Assembly (NCBI GenBank): GCA_006384855.1
Contig: VCJN01000489.1
Location: 62,001-126,000, forward strand
Reading direction: 5' to 3'
Length of the DNA: 64,000 bases
DNA from: Tetraselmis striata
Taxonomy: Eukaryota; Chlorophyta; Chlorodendrophyceae; Chlorodendrales; Chlorodendraceae
Shown: positions 21,637-32,579 of the stretch, piece by piece
Numbering within the stretch: the stretch's first letter is position 1
Layout of the letters: every line of letters begins with the position of its first letter
Program-made: the position numbers and the translations under genes
The notes under the pieces: model-generated
What the model saw: the letters and a program-made list of their open reading frames with translations, nothing else
The model's database searches: none
Told to the model about the DNA's origin: nothing

Positions 21637-22035
21637 CGCCCCATGGTGTGTTGCAAGTCAAGCAACTCCATCGCCAAGCTCCTTCGCTGCGGCGAGTTAT
21701 CGACCGAGCATGACCCTCCCTCGCCTCCGCCTCCGACCTCCCCGAGCACCCCCGCCTGCACACCCTGCCTCCGGTAATGGCCTTGACTTCGCGACTGCGG
21801 TGGCTTTGATTCGGCGTGCCATCCATCGCAACGGCTAGAAGGCATCGTGGGACGAACTGGCGAAGAGGGTCAACCGGTGCTTCAAGCCTTGCGAGATTAC
21901 GTCGTGCACTATCACCACCGGCTACGAATATGCGAGCACCAACGCCGGGGGTAGGGACAACCGGCATGCGCATGAGTGGTGGTGGTATACATACTGAGAG
22001 CGGCAGCTCCGTCCGGGTGGGTCCCACCGCCCATG
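21637..22035 (+). pseudogene. 3' part of the reading frame interrupted by the gypsy element
   Basis: Directly after the target duplication the frame left at 13718 resumes (RPMVCCKSSNSIAKLLRCG) and enters a Pro/Ser-rich stretch. A nearby frame continues as FATAVALIRRAIHRNG, a TAG at 21836-21838, then KASWDELAKRVNRCFK and a His/Trp-rich end. An intron or indel near 21770 would join these. It is probably the N-terminal half of the gene continuing at 22.2 kb, but this join is not visible directly. Confidence 0.4.
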
Positions 22036-22619
22036 CCTGACCTGCTGACTGTAGCGCACATGACCTCTAGTACGCTCAATTATTTCACCTATATAACGTT
22101 GGTCCGTCCCAACCGCGTTGCCATGCCCACTATATATTGACCTCGCCTCTAGCACACGATTGCGAACCTGCCGGTGATCACTTTGACCGATAGACTGTAG
22201 CCCGCCCCTGCCGGCAACGGCTAGGATGCGGCCTTCAGCGCGACCCATCATGTCGCAAGAGTGCAATAACTCCGGCGTCTGCATTAACTATCTGACCGTT
22301 GACCTGTATCCCGATAGGTGTGCCAAGGAGGCATGGATGTTCATCCACAAGGTCGGCAGTCTGCGGCTCCGCGGGATCATGGCGGAGGTGGATGGCCTAA
22401 TTAACCCAGGCTGCTCGCGCAACGCACCCCCCGTGTACCACATTTCGTCGCGGACAGCCACGCGTGCTTGGCTGAAAGACTACTTCGACCCAAAGCATGG
22501 CAGGACCGAGAAGATCCCCAACCCTTCCTCGGACCGGGAGGAGTGGCATCTTCCAGCTTGGGCGAACAAAGCCAAGGTCTACATGACGTACATGGACGAC
22601 GACACCTATTGGCCTTCAC

Positions 22620-23105
22620 GTAGGTCACAATCCCGTTTCGTGTGTACCTTTTCGAACCGAGGTGACCTCGAGTCCGACATACTGAGACTCCCGCATGGCA
22701 ATAACAGAATTGGGCGATACTACGGTTATCATTTACGGACGATAAACAGAACCGGGATCACCTTGATACACCTGGTGATGATACACCAACCTCCAAGGGA
22801 AATAGTATTAGTTTGTCATAACATGTACATGCGATAGAACCGAGGTGACCTCGAGTCCAATACGTTGGGCATGCCATACCAACGCGACCACGCGTGTTTG
22901 CATTCACTCGGAAGGTGGGTAGACAAGAAACATCATGTCGAGTACTTTGTTTGACATACACCGTCTCGTGCATCTGTATGAACCAAGGTGACCTCGATTC
23001 TGGAGCATGTGGTTCGAGCACTTACCTGAGCGAATCTGTAGTACTGGACGTACTAACGCAACGACAGAACCTGACACGCCCGATGGTGATTGTCGATGCG
23101 CGCAG
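22620..23105 (+). other. 486-nt intron carrying four copies of a palindromic motif
   Basis: Donor GTAGGT at 22620 and acceptor GCGCAG ending 23105 join TCA-C to AT-GTG in frame. Copies of the GAACCGAGGTGACCTCGAG motif start at 22654, 22749 (degenerate), 22837 and 22980. Confidence 0.65.
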
Positions 23106-23745
23106 ATGTGAAGCGCGTTTCCATGTCAGTGTTCAAACGCATATGGATAAAGTATTTTCCCCACATCAAGACTCCGGCCCAAGACCGTTTCACTAAATGC
23201 GGGATCTGCGTGGCATGCATTGAGCTGATCCGGACTTCCGACTGCCCGGTGACAGTCAGCATCGCGAAGAAAAAGAGAGACAAGCATTGGGAGCGCGTGA
23301 CTACTGAGCGCCTCCATGTGGAGGCAGCCATCCTGGAGTCCCGCCGGCGACCCGATATGCTATTCTGTGAGATCGACGGCATAGACTCCTCGAAGACTCT
23401 ACTACCTCACTGCGCGACATGGTCCAAAGACGTCGTCAAAGACAAGCTCCTGAAGGTTCATCTGACATGCGTAAAGTACAACGACATGCGTCTTGACGAC
23501 GTGTACGCCTTCACCGACATCTTTCCTCACGACAGCTTATGCACAAGCACGGTTATGTGGCTGACAATCATTAAGAACCTGGAGCGTCGCAGGTCTGGAG
23601 CGGGATCGGAGCCGCTCGGCAAGGTGCATTTCCATCTTGACAACACTTGCCGAGCGAACAAGAACCGATACGTGATGTGCTTCGCGGAGTGGCTTGTAGC
23701 CACTTGCGTGGTCGAGGAAGTCGTGCTATCCTTCCTCCCCGTAGG

Positions 23746-23847
23746 GTAAGTGCTCAACCGTGGAATCGAGGTCACCCCCGTTCTAGTGCGCCCCCGGTTG
23801 AGCTGACTTGTAGCGCCTCCACTCAATCCATATCGACTGTCCTGCAG
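23746..23847 (+). other. 102-nt intron with one motif copy
   Basis: Donor GTAAGT, acceptor CTGCAG; splicing rebuilds a Gly codon and yields VGHTHE. A diverged motif copy lies at 23763-23784. Confidence 0.75.
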
Positions 23848-25628
23848 GCATACCCACGAGCGCGTAGACCAAGTCTTCAGCAAATTCTCGCGGCGGCTCG
23901 GGGGGCACTCCGCCAAGACCCGCCCAAAGCTTTTCCGGGAGCTGAGATAGGAATTCACTCAAGTGTGCAACTTTGAGATTCTCGAAGGTGTCATCGACTG
24001 GAAGGAGTTTCTCGGTGGCGCTCTCCCGACGAAGGACCATGTCCTCAGCATCTCACATGCCTACCAGTTCTTAGTGAGGAAGCCCGAGAAGTCCATCGAC
24101 CATGCCGTCCGGGCGGAAATCTTCATGTCCTAGTGGCCGGACACGGGTGTCCACGGCCCGGAGCATTTCCTGAAGTACATGCCCGAAGGCAAGCCGTCCT
24201 ACCTGCCTGGCCGCCCCATTTTCCACTCGCACAAAGACGGGAGGGGCAAAACAGTTCCTCTCAGCGAGGTCGAGGCCGAGAAGCGATTTGACGACATGGA
24301 GAGCCACATTCTCTTTTTGGCGGCGAAGTTCGACTTTTGTGCCGACGACATTGAGGAGTGGGTGCACACCTTGCGGGAACTGCGGGAGAAGCAGTGGGAG
24401 GAGTCGCGTCCGTTCGACAAGTTTTGGCATGAAGACGCTCAAGAGCTACAATATTGGCTCCAAAACCGCCCTCCGTGCCCGGCACGAGGAGCTGCGGCCG
24501 ACACGGGCACTGCCGCGCAACATGAAGCCGGCCCCGCTGCCCACAACGCCCGGAACGCGGCGGAGCTGCCCCACAACGCCGAGGCCGCCGTGGGACGTAT
24601 GATTGCGGTCATGGAGTGTCTCAGGCGGTTGGAGTGGAACCCCGTAACCACCATCGGACCTGGGAAAACCAACGATGACTCCATCAAGCAGATTTTCGAC
24701 GCTGGCCAAGGCAACTTGGTGATTATGGACATGTCCGAACACCACGAGAACATCACCGAGGCCGAGCGTTTCGACCTTCTCGGCAATTGGGAGGCTACAT
24801 GATCCGTGGACAAGATCCGATCGCACAAGGACCTGAAGGACCCCGACGAGAGCAAGAGGCAACTGAATCTGGTGTCGTACGAGCCATGGGTCCCCGACCG
24901 TAGCGGCAACCCCGAGATACCTCAATGGCTTGCGGTGGACATCGCGCGCATCGAAGGCCGCCCCGTTCCCGACACTAGCTGGGAGGTTGCGCAGACGATG
25001 CCTTGGCGTCCAGTGGCGGCCTTGCCCATGCGTACGTACGATCGGTACTATAGATACCTTGGCGGCGTCGCGTCGTCATCCTTCACGACAAACTTCATGG
25101 GCACCAGCGTCCCTGCGGTGTCGTTGCTCGGCAAGACTTTCGGCGGTGACAATAAGGTGTTAGAACAATGGAAGCCGTGGAACGACCTTTTGATCGTAAT
25201 GCAATTCCAGGGTCGGAGCGAGTCGACGGAGTGTACCTGCCTCAGGACAGCCTCGATCATCTGAGGCTCCGCCTGGAGTATATCGAGCTCAAGATCTTCC
25301 TTACGGCCTTCCAGAACAACGACCCCGGGAAGATGGAGGCGGCGCGCAAGATGCGCTTGGTGCAGGCGTGTCTCTCCAAGGGCCGCAAGCGAGCCCGCGA
25401 ACTCGCGGAGATGGATATCGACCCTAACGCTCAAGTGGCCCGACTCCATTGCGCGGACCTGTTTGATCTCGACTACCACCATCACTAGGTAGCGTCTAGG
25501 TATCGCAACTGGCAGCTACTAGCCCCCTCCTTATAGCCCCCTTTAAATCACATGTATTTCGAATTACACCGGCGGACGCATTCTGCGCTAAGTTTGGTTG
25601 CCGACGGCCTGTCTGTGGCCCGCAACAT

Positions 25629-26072
25629 ATGGTTGCGGTGCATCACAATGTGTTGCATGCCGAGTGCAATCCAACACACGCATATGCGTGTCTTTTGCGA
25701 GGGTTTCGCAAACGACCCGCCACCTCCGTTCCGCAGTTCCCACATCGCAGGTTGGACCGACCTATAAAGAAAATTGACATACTGTTACCTCACCACCAGA
25801 GACACCTCCCCAGAGGCTGTCCGCCGCACCCTCCTTGTCCAAGAAGCGGTCGATCGAATGGACCGCAGCTCCCCCGCAGACGCATCCGCATCGCAAAAAC
25901 AATTGCCTCCCTCAGCACGGGCGGCCCGCTCCACTCCCTCACTCTATCTCCCATACCCGCTCTCCCCAGTGACGACGAGCGGATGACCGACGAAGAACCA
26001 GACTCAGGTGCCGAGCTCGACGACTTGGTCGAAGAAGTGGACTACATGGACGCAGACGGGGAAGGCCTCTGA
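25629..26072 (+). CDS. Hypothetical Arg/Pro-rich protein with acidic tail
   Basis: A plus-strand frame of about 147 residues with an Arg/Pro-rich body and a very acidic C-terminus (DDLVEEVDYMDADGEGL) ending in TGA. The acidic end looks selected; the Arg/Pro body does not and may be another frame's shadow. No domain is recognised. It could be the end of a gag-like protein of a degraded element. Confidence 0.22.
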   Translation: MVAVHHNVLHAECNPTHAYACLLRGFRKRPATSVPQFPHRRLDRPIKKIDILLPHHQRHLPRGCPPHPPCPRSGRSNGPQLPRRRIRIAKTIASLSTGGPLHSLTLSPIPALPSDDERMTDEEPDSGAELDDLVEEVDYMDADGEGL

Positions 26073-26570
26073 GCCCCGCATGCCCACACAAAAAATCCCA
26101 TGCGTCCAAGCGAAGCGCTAATCGCAACCTCCGATGGCCTCGCGTCATCCACCATATTCCCCCCAATCACAACCACCGCTACCACAGGCTTGAGACGGCA
26201 TCTCTATTGGTGGCGGAGACCCCTACACGAGGCGCGGGGCAGGGCGGAACGCCTCGGCTGCCTCAGTCCGCCCGCGCTTCCTCTGCGGGACATACCCCAC
26301 CAATGAGAATGGACGGCAATATGGCGCCGCCCTAGCTAGACGCCTACCAAGCAACGGGTCGAAGTTGAACATAGAGGCCAAAAACCTAGAGGAATCCGAT
26401 GCCTAGGGCTCTGTAATGAACTAGGCGCGGAAGACGGAGATGCCGCGAAGTCGGAGAGAGCAGATATGAGGGGCGGCCCGAGGCTGCGACGGAAGGAGGC
26501 GGGGATGGAAACAAAAGAGGAAGGCCGGTAGCCGGAGCTGTAATACACATTTTTGTCCCTACTATGGTTT
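26073..26570. other. No supported gene
   Basis: GC-rich, with short Arg/Pro-rich frames only. It borders the 481-bp tandem duplication. Confidence 0.4.
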
Positions 26571-27051
26571 GAGGTGACATGCCCTAAGAGCAACTCAGTC
26601 TGGGCAGTGGAGAGCATCAGACTAGCATGTTGTAATCAATTTAAATTTAAATTTAAATTTGTATACCCTGGATTTCATCGTCCAGGTAGGGCAGTTGGTG
26701 ACACTGTCAACGGGGGAGAAGGCGTCGAAAGCGGCATCGAACGAAGGGTCGCTTGAGCTCCGACGCTCGGGAAGCGGTAGTATGCGGATTTGAGTTTAAG
26801 GTTCGTCTCTATTATATTAAACAGGAAATAACAAGAAGCCGCTGAATACGTGGGAAGAGGGTGCACTTGGGATGGCGCGTTCATACCGCTGCCTCTCTGT
26901 GCCGGCGATCGCATGCTGCGTCTCAGAGGTGAGCTGCGTGACGGCGCTGCATAGTCCGGTCACCGACGCTCATTCGTCGAAACGTGGTCCCGCGCTTGCC
27001 GAATCGTAAGCTCGAGTAAGCGCATGTATGTCGCAAGCTGAACCCCCGCTT
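26571..27051. repeat. 481-bp tandem duplication, copy 1
   Basis: Begins GAGGTGACATGCCCTAAG and ends AACCCCCGCTT. It contains an A-box-like TCTGGGCAGTGGAGAGC followed by CATCAGACTAGCATG (tRNA-like) and a perfect AATTTAAATTTAAATTTAAATTTG tract near 26638-26661. It differs from copy 2 at about five positions. Confidence 0.92.
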
Positions 27052-27532
27052 GAGGTGACATGCCCTAAGAGCAACTCAGTCTGGGCAGTGGAGAGCATCA
27101 GACTAGCATGTTGTAATCAATTTAAATTTAAATTTAAATTTGTATACCCTGGATTTCATCGTCCAGGTAGGGCAGTTGGTGACACCGTCAATGGGGGAGA
27201 AGGCGTCGAAAGCGGCATCGAACGAAGGGTCGCTTGAGCTCCGACGCTCGGGAAGCGGTAGTATGCGGATTTGAGTTTAAGGTTCGTCTCTATTTTATTA
27301 AACAGGAAATAACAAGAAGCCGCTGAATACGTGGGAAGAGGGTGCACTTGGGATGGCGCGTTCAGACCGCTGCCTCTCTGTGCCGGCGATCGCATGCTGC
27401 GTCTCAGAGGTGAGCTGCGTGACGGCGCTGCATAGTCCGGTCACCGACGCTCATTCGTCGAAACGTGGTCCCGCGCTTGCCGAATCGTAAGCTCGAGTAA
27501 GCGCATGTATGTCGCAAGCTGAACCCCCGCTT
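27052..27532. repeat. 481-bp tandem duplication, copy 2
   Basis: Starts immediately after copy 1 with the same GAGGTGACATGCCC and ends at the same CCCCCGCTT. No spacer or target duplication separates the copies, so this is a local tandem duplication rather than two insertions. Confidence 0.92.
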
Positions 27533-28562
27533 AACATTAAGCGCCGCGGTACTTTACTTCGGGCTGGAGGCATGTGTACGGCAACGATGTCTTGCAGTGC
27601 GTACTAGAGAATAGCGTGACGAGTAGCGCCACGAGTAGTCGCAAGTCATCACTATAGGGCACTAGTAATCGCGAGTCATCTCGATTATAAGGTACGGCGG
27701 GAGTGGCACGAGTATAGTACTTAGCGATAGTGCGATACTCTAGAAAATCACCAAGCGCGGCGGTTAAGAGTAGTCGCGGGGGTTCAAATGTAAAGGGCGG
27801 GAGCTGAAGTACTTTTCGCCACATACCGACAACGCGATAAAGACAACGGAAATGAATTTCACGCGGGCGGCGGATGGTTTGAGGTTTTATCAGAGAATAA
27901 GCGCCACGTTGGATGTTGCCAACCTAAAAGCTAATGAGAGTGGAGCTTCTAAATGTAGTTAAGCTTATTTAAGCACGCTTTATACTATTTGGCAAATTTG
28001 ACAGGTGAGCATCGGCGGTCACTTTCAGTTTTATGTAGGTGGGGTCGGACACTTTGCGAAAGTACTGAGAAACAAACCAGAAAATGTAATTACATGGGAC
28101 CTCTAGTGCCCGCGGCCGAAGCCACGGCGCGGCGGCCAACTACTGCTGCCCGGGGGCTGCGCTGCGGCGGGCCTCTTCTGCCCGGTCTGCCTCGCCCATG
28201 TAGTTGCGGCTTGTGGGGTCGTGTTGTCCATCACCATGCCTGCCATCCGTTGCCCACGGCTAAGGTGGTGGCTCCTCGTGAGTTGCTTGGCTCCTGATGC
28301 CGCTCGCAGATGCGCTTACTTTTGTTGACGCCCAATTTGCATCCTCGCCGTAACAACGAAGTTGGAGGTCACACGCACCCGCCCAGTTGAACTATTCAGT
28401 ACTATTCAGTGAAATGAACCTGCACTATGTACTACACGCATGTCCACCGCCTTTTGACGAGATGCGTCGCGACCCTTCCTTGCTAACCGTTTTTTTCTGG
28501 CCTCGAATGCTACGCCGCCACTGTGCTTTCCACTCATCTACCCCTCGCAAGCTCCCTCGCGC
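27533..28562. other. No supported gene; repeated AGTCGC/CGAGTAG words
   Basis: 27590-27790 is rich in AGTAGTCGC, CGAGTAGCG and AGTACT words. 27980-28300 recalls 5270-5700 in word order (a TGTAATTACA patch followed by GC-rich GCGGGC words). Possibly diverged copies of one repeat; no coding frame is convincing. Confidence 0.35.
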
Positions 28563-29006
28563 TTGTATTCTTTGAGGCATCTTAACGCTTATCGGTGCAC
28601 AAAAGCATGGCATACCGTCTTGGCAGAGCAAAACGCACATCTGCCCGCTTGTAGAGTCATGTGGCGGGGGCATCTGCGGCTGCACTTGGCTTTGACCCTC
28701 GCTCAGCAGCGACTCCAACGGTACGCGGACTCGCATCTTCGCTCGCATCTCATAAGGGCGCCGTGGACTGCTTTAAGCGCACCTCGCCGTCGCGCATCTC
28801 AGGGGTCTCTAGTCACCCAAACCGATGACGACCAGTCTCAAGCATGCCAAGGTGAACACTTGGCCACGATCCGTGAGGAAGAGCAGGGACATGAGGAGAA
28901 GGAGGAAGAAGAGGAGGAGGAGGAGGAGGGGCCCAATACAGTCGGGGCCGGTCCGCCTGGGCAAACGAGCCCCGCCACAAGCGCCAGAAGTGGGAGCAAG
29001 TGGTAA
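28563..29006 (+). CDS. Hypothetical protein with poly-Glu tract (possible exon)
   Basis: A frame of about 147 residues, Arg/His-rich at first, then a Glu run (28893-28930, GAG/GAA microsatellite) and a Ser/Pro-rich end at TAA. The acid run comes from a purine microsatellite and may not be selected. It lies just upstream of the unknown plus-strand coding region at 29.1 kb and could be its first exon. No domain is recognised. Confidence 0.25.
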   Translation: MYSLRHLNAYRCTKAWHTVLAEQNAHLPACRVMWRGHLRLHLALTLAQQRLQRYADSHLRSHLIRAPWTALSAPRRRASQGSLVTQTDDDQSQACQGEHLATIREEEQGHEEKEEEEEEEEEGPNTVGAGPPGQTSPATSARSGSKW

Positions 29007-29130
29007 CCCCTCGCCCCTTCCCAGCACAACCTCAATTGTGTGCGCATCTTCGCGCGTGAGGGCAAAGATTCTCACACGCTTCCTCCTCTTCCCTACATAG
29101 ACCGTCTCCTGGACACCACTTGAACAAGGA

Positions 29131-30039
29131 GTGCCACCTGTCGACCCAAACCTCGGCGAGTGGAACTGCTACGAGCAGGATTTCCCCGCGTACTTCGCCA
29201 CTTGGCCCGAACCACAAGACGGTCATCCAATCTCCTACAAGGAGCATCACGTGCTCTTGACAAGAGTCATCGGCAACGTGGTCAACAGGTCGCCCAACTC
29301 GAGCTGGTTGTTCTTGTCTTGCCTTCACGCCATCGCGGATCTCTTCCCTTGCCCAGAAGGTATGGAGCTCCGGGTGCCCCTCTCTGTCTATAACAAGCGT
29401 CACATTGGCCAAGATCTTGCGAAGACGTTGAAGACCATCTTCCCCAGTTTGTGCCGGAAGACATACCGCGTTCCCGAAAAAGGCAAGCTCGTCGTATGGC
29501 TGGACATCGTGAGGACCCTGGGGCACTTCGCAGGCGGTGTCTGGCGGTCGCGAGATGGCGCCTTGGTCGCCCCTGTCTTCATCTATGACTCATGCGTCCC
29601 AGTCAAGATGCTCACCCGCACCAACCCCTACCCCGGTTGGCAAGCTGTATGGCTGGAGATCGCTAGGCCTCCCTCCTTGACTGGGTGGAACCCCCCACCC
29701 CCTCGCCACGGCTTCTTCCACGGGGTCGTCACGCAACGAAGAGACGCCAACACCTCCTAGGCGAGTTGCGTGCTTGCTGCCAAAGCCGTCGCCACGTTCT
29801 TCTTGTGGAAGTTCTTCGTGAAGATGCCCGTTCCAAGCCAAAACGGTGTCACGGAACTCCCCGAACTGCTCATTGGCGACGACGACGTCGCCACAATGGC
29901 CAAGGTGTGGGCCCCCTTCTTCGACTGTGCGCACATATCGGAAAACAACTCTTTCAACGCCGCGGACCGGTCGAAGGTCTTTCATCCGCATCTCCAGGGC
30001 AAGCTCACGAGATTCCCAATCTCGAGTTCACCCCTTTGA
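29131..30039 (+). CDS. Unknown protein, plus strand, interrupted by one TAG
   Basis: A coding-looking frame of about 300 residues, broken once by TAG at 29758-29760 and continuing in the same frame to TGA at 30037-30039. Segments such as WNCYEQDFPAYFATWPEP, SSWLFLSCLHAIADLFP and VFIYDSCVPVKMLTR have balanced composition typical of a folded protein. The part after the TAG (FFLWKFFVKMPVPSQNG) is equally protein-like, so the stop is a recent lesion, a recoded codon or part of an intron. I recognise no family. It is followed on the same strand by more coding pieces ending in the methyltransferase-like gene. Confidence 0.45.
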
Positions 30040-30060
30040 CCAGAAATTCTGCCTGCTTCA

Positions 30061-30477
30061 CGGAGGGGAACGTGGCGCAAACTGTGAGGCACTTTGGGTT
30101 CTCCGAGACAGCCACGAACAAGATCGCGTGCGCTCTCGACATGGTGCCGACCAATGCGTTCTCGCAGACTGCTGCAAATGGAGTTCGGAAGCTGTGGGTG
30201 CGTGCGCTCCCTGACCCTGTCAACGAGCACGCGTACGCCGACCGCAAGCGCGCACTCCAAGACTCCAATGTGGCCGGAAGCATCTTGGCAACATGCCGTG
30301 GAGTCCGTCCTCTTCGTGGAGTGCAAGAGCAAAACTGTGAGACACTGTGGCTACTCGATTCGCAGCGTGCACGAATGGCACAACGACAACGAGATGCGGC
30401 GCGGCATTCAACACATCACGAACCAACGCTTCACGAAGTCCACCAACACTTGCTAGCCCTACCGAGCCGGCTCTCTA
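30061..30477 (+). pseudogene. Unknown coding fragment upstream of the C24 run
   Basis: The frame from 30061 (VRHFGFSETATNKIACALDM ... DPVNEHAYADRKRALQDSN) is protein-like to about 30280. Coding then moves to another frame (SVLFVECKSKTVRHCGYS ... WHNDNEMRRGIQHITNQRF) up to TAG near 30455. One indel near 30285 separates them. There is no recognised domain. It belongs by strand and position with the pieces on either side. Confidence 0.35.
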
Positions 30478-30501
30478 CCCCCCCCCCCCCCCCCCCCCCC
30501 C
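30478..30501 (+). repeat. Homopolymer C24
   Basis: Twenty-four C at the end of the preceding coding fragment. Confidence 0.9.
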
Positions 30502-30906
30502 ACCCTCTTGGTCGACGACCGCTACTACCAGGTCGTAGCGGCGCCGCGTCAGGCCGGCGGGTCCTCCAAGCCCGCATCTCAACCACCGCCACCGGGGTCC
30601 GGTGGAGATGGCTCCCAAAACGGCGCTGCACGAGGTATGTTGGAGCTTCTGAATATTCTATTGTCTGCATCGCTACAGGGTACGATCCTTGGCGGGCCCT
30701 GGTCCGTGGATGTCGCTTCTGTAATTTGCAGGAGCCAATGGTCGCCACTGCTACGGCATATAACCACGAGCAACACCACAGAGCAACACTCCCAGCAGCA
30801 GACTACTAGAGGAGCAGTCCAACAACTACGAAAGTAGCCGGTGCCCGGCCGCGTAGTAGCACCACCGGGGAGGGCACAGCGATCCCAGTAGCCCACCCTG
30901 CAACGA

Positions 30907-31248
30907 TTGCCTGCCAGCAACAGCGGACAAGCTAGGCTTAGCTTGCCTGTCCACGCCGGTATGTGCGACATCCGCACATATCGCACATCGCCTGCAACGC
31001 TAGCTATCGCGACGGCGGTCGCTGCGGCGGTCGTCGGGGCTGCGGCTGACTTCGACATCGCGGAAGCTGCGGTGGCAGAGCGACTGGCCAACTGGGCAGA
31101 CCGTGCTTCACCAGAGCTCGAAGAAGCCGGGCCAACAACGCGCAATGGGAAGCCCGTGCCGCAAGGGCTGTACCATGCCTGCACGCAAGGCAGTGATATT
31201 CAGCTAAAAGGTGCTGTGGCTGCCGCCGCCTGCGATCAGTGTATGTAG
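30907..31248 (+). CDS. Hypothetical Ala-rich helical protein (possible exon)
   Basis: An open frame of about 113 residues with an Ala-rich helical stretch (LAIATAVAAAVVGAAADFD) that could be a membrane helix or a compositional artefact, followed by AERLANWADRASPELEE and TAG. There is no recognised domain. Low-complexity Ala/Val content from GC-rich DNA makes this weak. Confidence 0.22.
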   Translation: MPASNSGQARLSLPVHAGMCDIRTYRTSPATLAIATAVAAAVVGAAADFDIAEAAVAERLANWADRASPELEEAGPTTRNGKPVPQGLYHACTQGSDIQLKGAVAAAACDQCM

Positions 31249-32308
31249 CTTCATCACCTCCCCCACTAAGTCGAATGGCCCTCCCCCGAGCAAGCTTGGT
31301 CCCTCGGAGACTGCCAAGCCGCCGAGTGAGCCTCAGCCTTCCAAAGCGACGAAGCGCTTGCACGGTGCGTTGAACACGGGAGGCAAGAGCACCTTGTCGC
31401 CCATGAAGCTGCGTAGGAAGCAATCCAAGAAGCGCGGGCCGAGTCCTCCTTTAAATAATATGGCGAAAGAGTTGGAGGACGACGACCCCTTCCATGCCCC
31501 TAAGCCCAAACGCAAAGCCACGTCAAGCCGCCAGGCGCCGTCGGGTTCCGCTGGCGGGAGTCGCAGGGCCACATCTTCCCGTGGCGGTGCCCCATCTCCG
31601 CCCCCCCCCCCCCCCCCCCCCCCGACCCGCATCTCCGCCTAAGAAGCCCTCATCTCGGCACGCCAAGCCCGCACCGCCGCATGCGCCGACAGTCTTCCGT
31701 CGGCCCAGGACAGGCATGACTCCAAGTGCACCCAGGCTCGGCCTCCAGCGGTATGCTCCTCGCCCTCCCCTTCCTGGGCCGCCTGCACCTACGCCCCTGG
31801 CTGAGCGACTTGTCGCGCCTCGCCTTGTCGGGGAATCTCCGCCAATCACCGACCCCACCCTCGCCACTCTCGTGGGCAGCCAAGACTTCCTCCAAACACG
31901 CGTGCGCTCGTTTTTTGGCTCCCAAGACCTGTGCGACCGCGTCGCCGACCTGGGGGACAGGCTAGTCGAGGCACGACTTGCCGGTTCCATGGGTGAGGAG
32001 AAAGCGTGGACTTTCATTGGAGGCGGCAGGAAGCAGCTGCATCTCGACATGAGTGGTGACACCCGCCCCCTCTCCCACCCGTTTCGTGCTTTCGTCCTTG
32101 TCTACCAACGACCTCTAACACCTCACGATCCGCAGGACCCGATGACCTCAGACTGCAAGGGAGGGGCGGGGACGAGAGCACGGTGAACATGCGGGCCTTT
32201 TTGGCCTCCGAAGACCACCGGCTTGTGTACAACGAGCTGCGGGGGATTCGCAACGAGTATGTCCAAGAAGCTCACCAATTATATATTGCGAATCTCGTCC
32301 CCTGGTAA
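31211..32308 (+). pseudogene. Disordered Lys/Arg/Ser/Pro-rich protein with helical C-terminal part
   Basis: 31211-31600 encodes a basic, Ser/Pro-rich disordered region with nuclear-localisation-like clusters (KLRRKQSKKRG, KPKRKATSSR). At the C23 run (31601-31623) the coding frame changes and continues as a Pro-rich stretch. Then comes a helical segment (LATLVGSQDFLQTRVRSFFG, VADLGDRLVEARLAGS) to about 32055. A probable short intron (about 32057-32133, acceptor CCGCAG) leads to a last piece (FLASEDHRLVYNELRGIRNE) ending in TAA near 32308. Function is unknown. The layout resembles a transposon-encoded accessory or coat-like protein, which is inference only. Confidence 0.35.
31601..31623 (+). 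repeat. Homopolymer C23 at a frame switch
   Basis: Separates the basic disordered frame from the helical continuation in another frame. Confidence 0.9.
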
Positions 32309-32579
32309 CATTGCCCGGCACAAGGCCCTCGTCATGGCAGACCCGGACTGCGGCTCGGGTCCTGCCCATGTCGACGGCGTGGCGGGGGGGGGCTGCTCCT
32401 CATCATTTTTCTCAATTGCTGCGCGCCACTCACTGCCGTCCGGAGGGGGCGAGATGTGACAATTGTCGACGCCTTGAAGTGGGCTGCAACTCGAATCGTG
32501 AGCCCCCCCCCTTCGCCTTCCACAGTGCCATTTTGTTTTAGACGTCGGTCGGGGTGGAATCTCACCCTCGCGCATGTCT

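Larger units (their letters stand above)
22226..25488 (+). pseudogene. DUF7869-type transposase-like gene, spliced and broken
   Basis: Exons 22226-22619, 23106-23745 and 23848-25488 join in frame across introns of 486 and 102 nt (GT..AG). Exon 2 has FKRIWIKYFPHIKTPAQDRF and a Cys pair (KCGICVAC). Later come FCEIDGIDSSK, KVHFHLDNTCRANKNRYV and, across the second intron, LPVG-HTHERVDQVFSKFS. An Asp region followed by H-LDNT-NKN and then VGHTHE-DQ is the pattern I know from DUF7869 (RNase-H-like, transposase-related) proteins, common in algae and animals. Three in-frame stops lie downstream: TAG 23948-23950, TAG 24131-24133, TGA 24800-24802. There is one frameshift near 25170-25200. The tail is charged and ends DLDYHHH-TAG. 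Family assignment is from motif memory, not a search. Confidence 0.6.

Noticed and set aside
23948-24133. Firm claim of a non-standard genetic code
   Set aside because: Apparent terminal codons of other genes here include TAA and TAG, and frameshifts nearby show ordinary decay, so it is kept only as a hypothesis to test.
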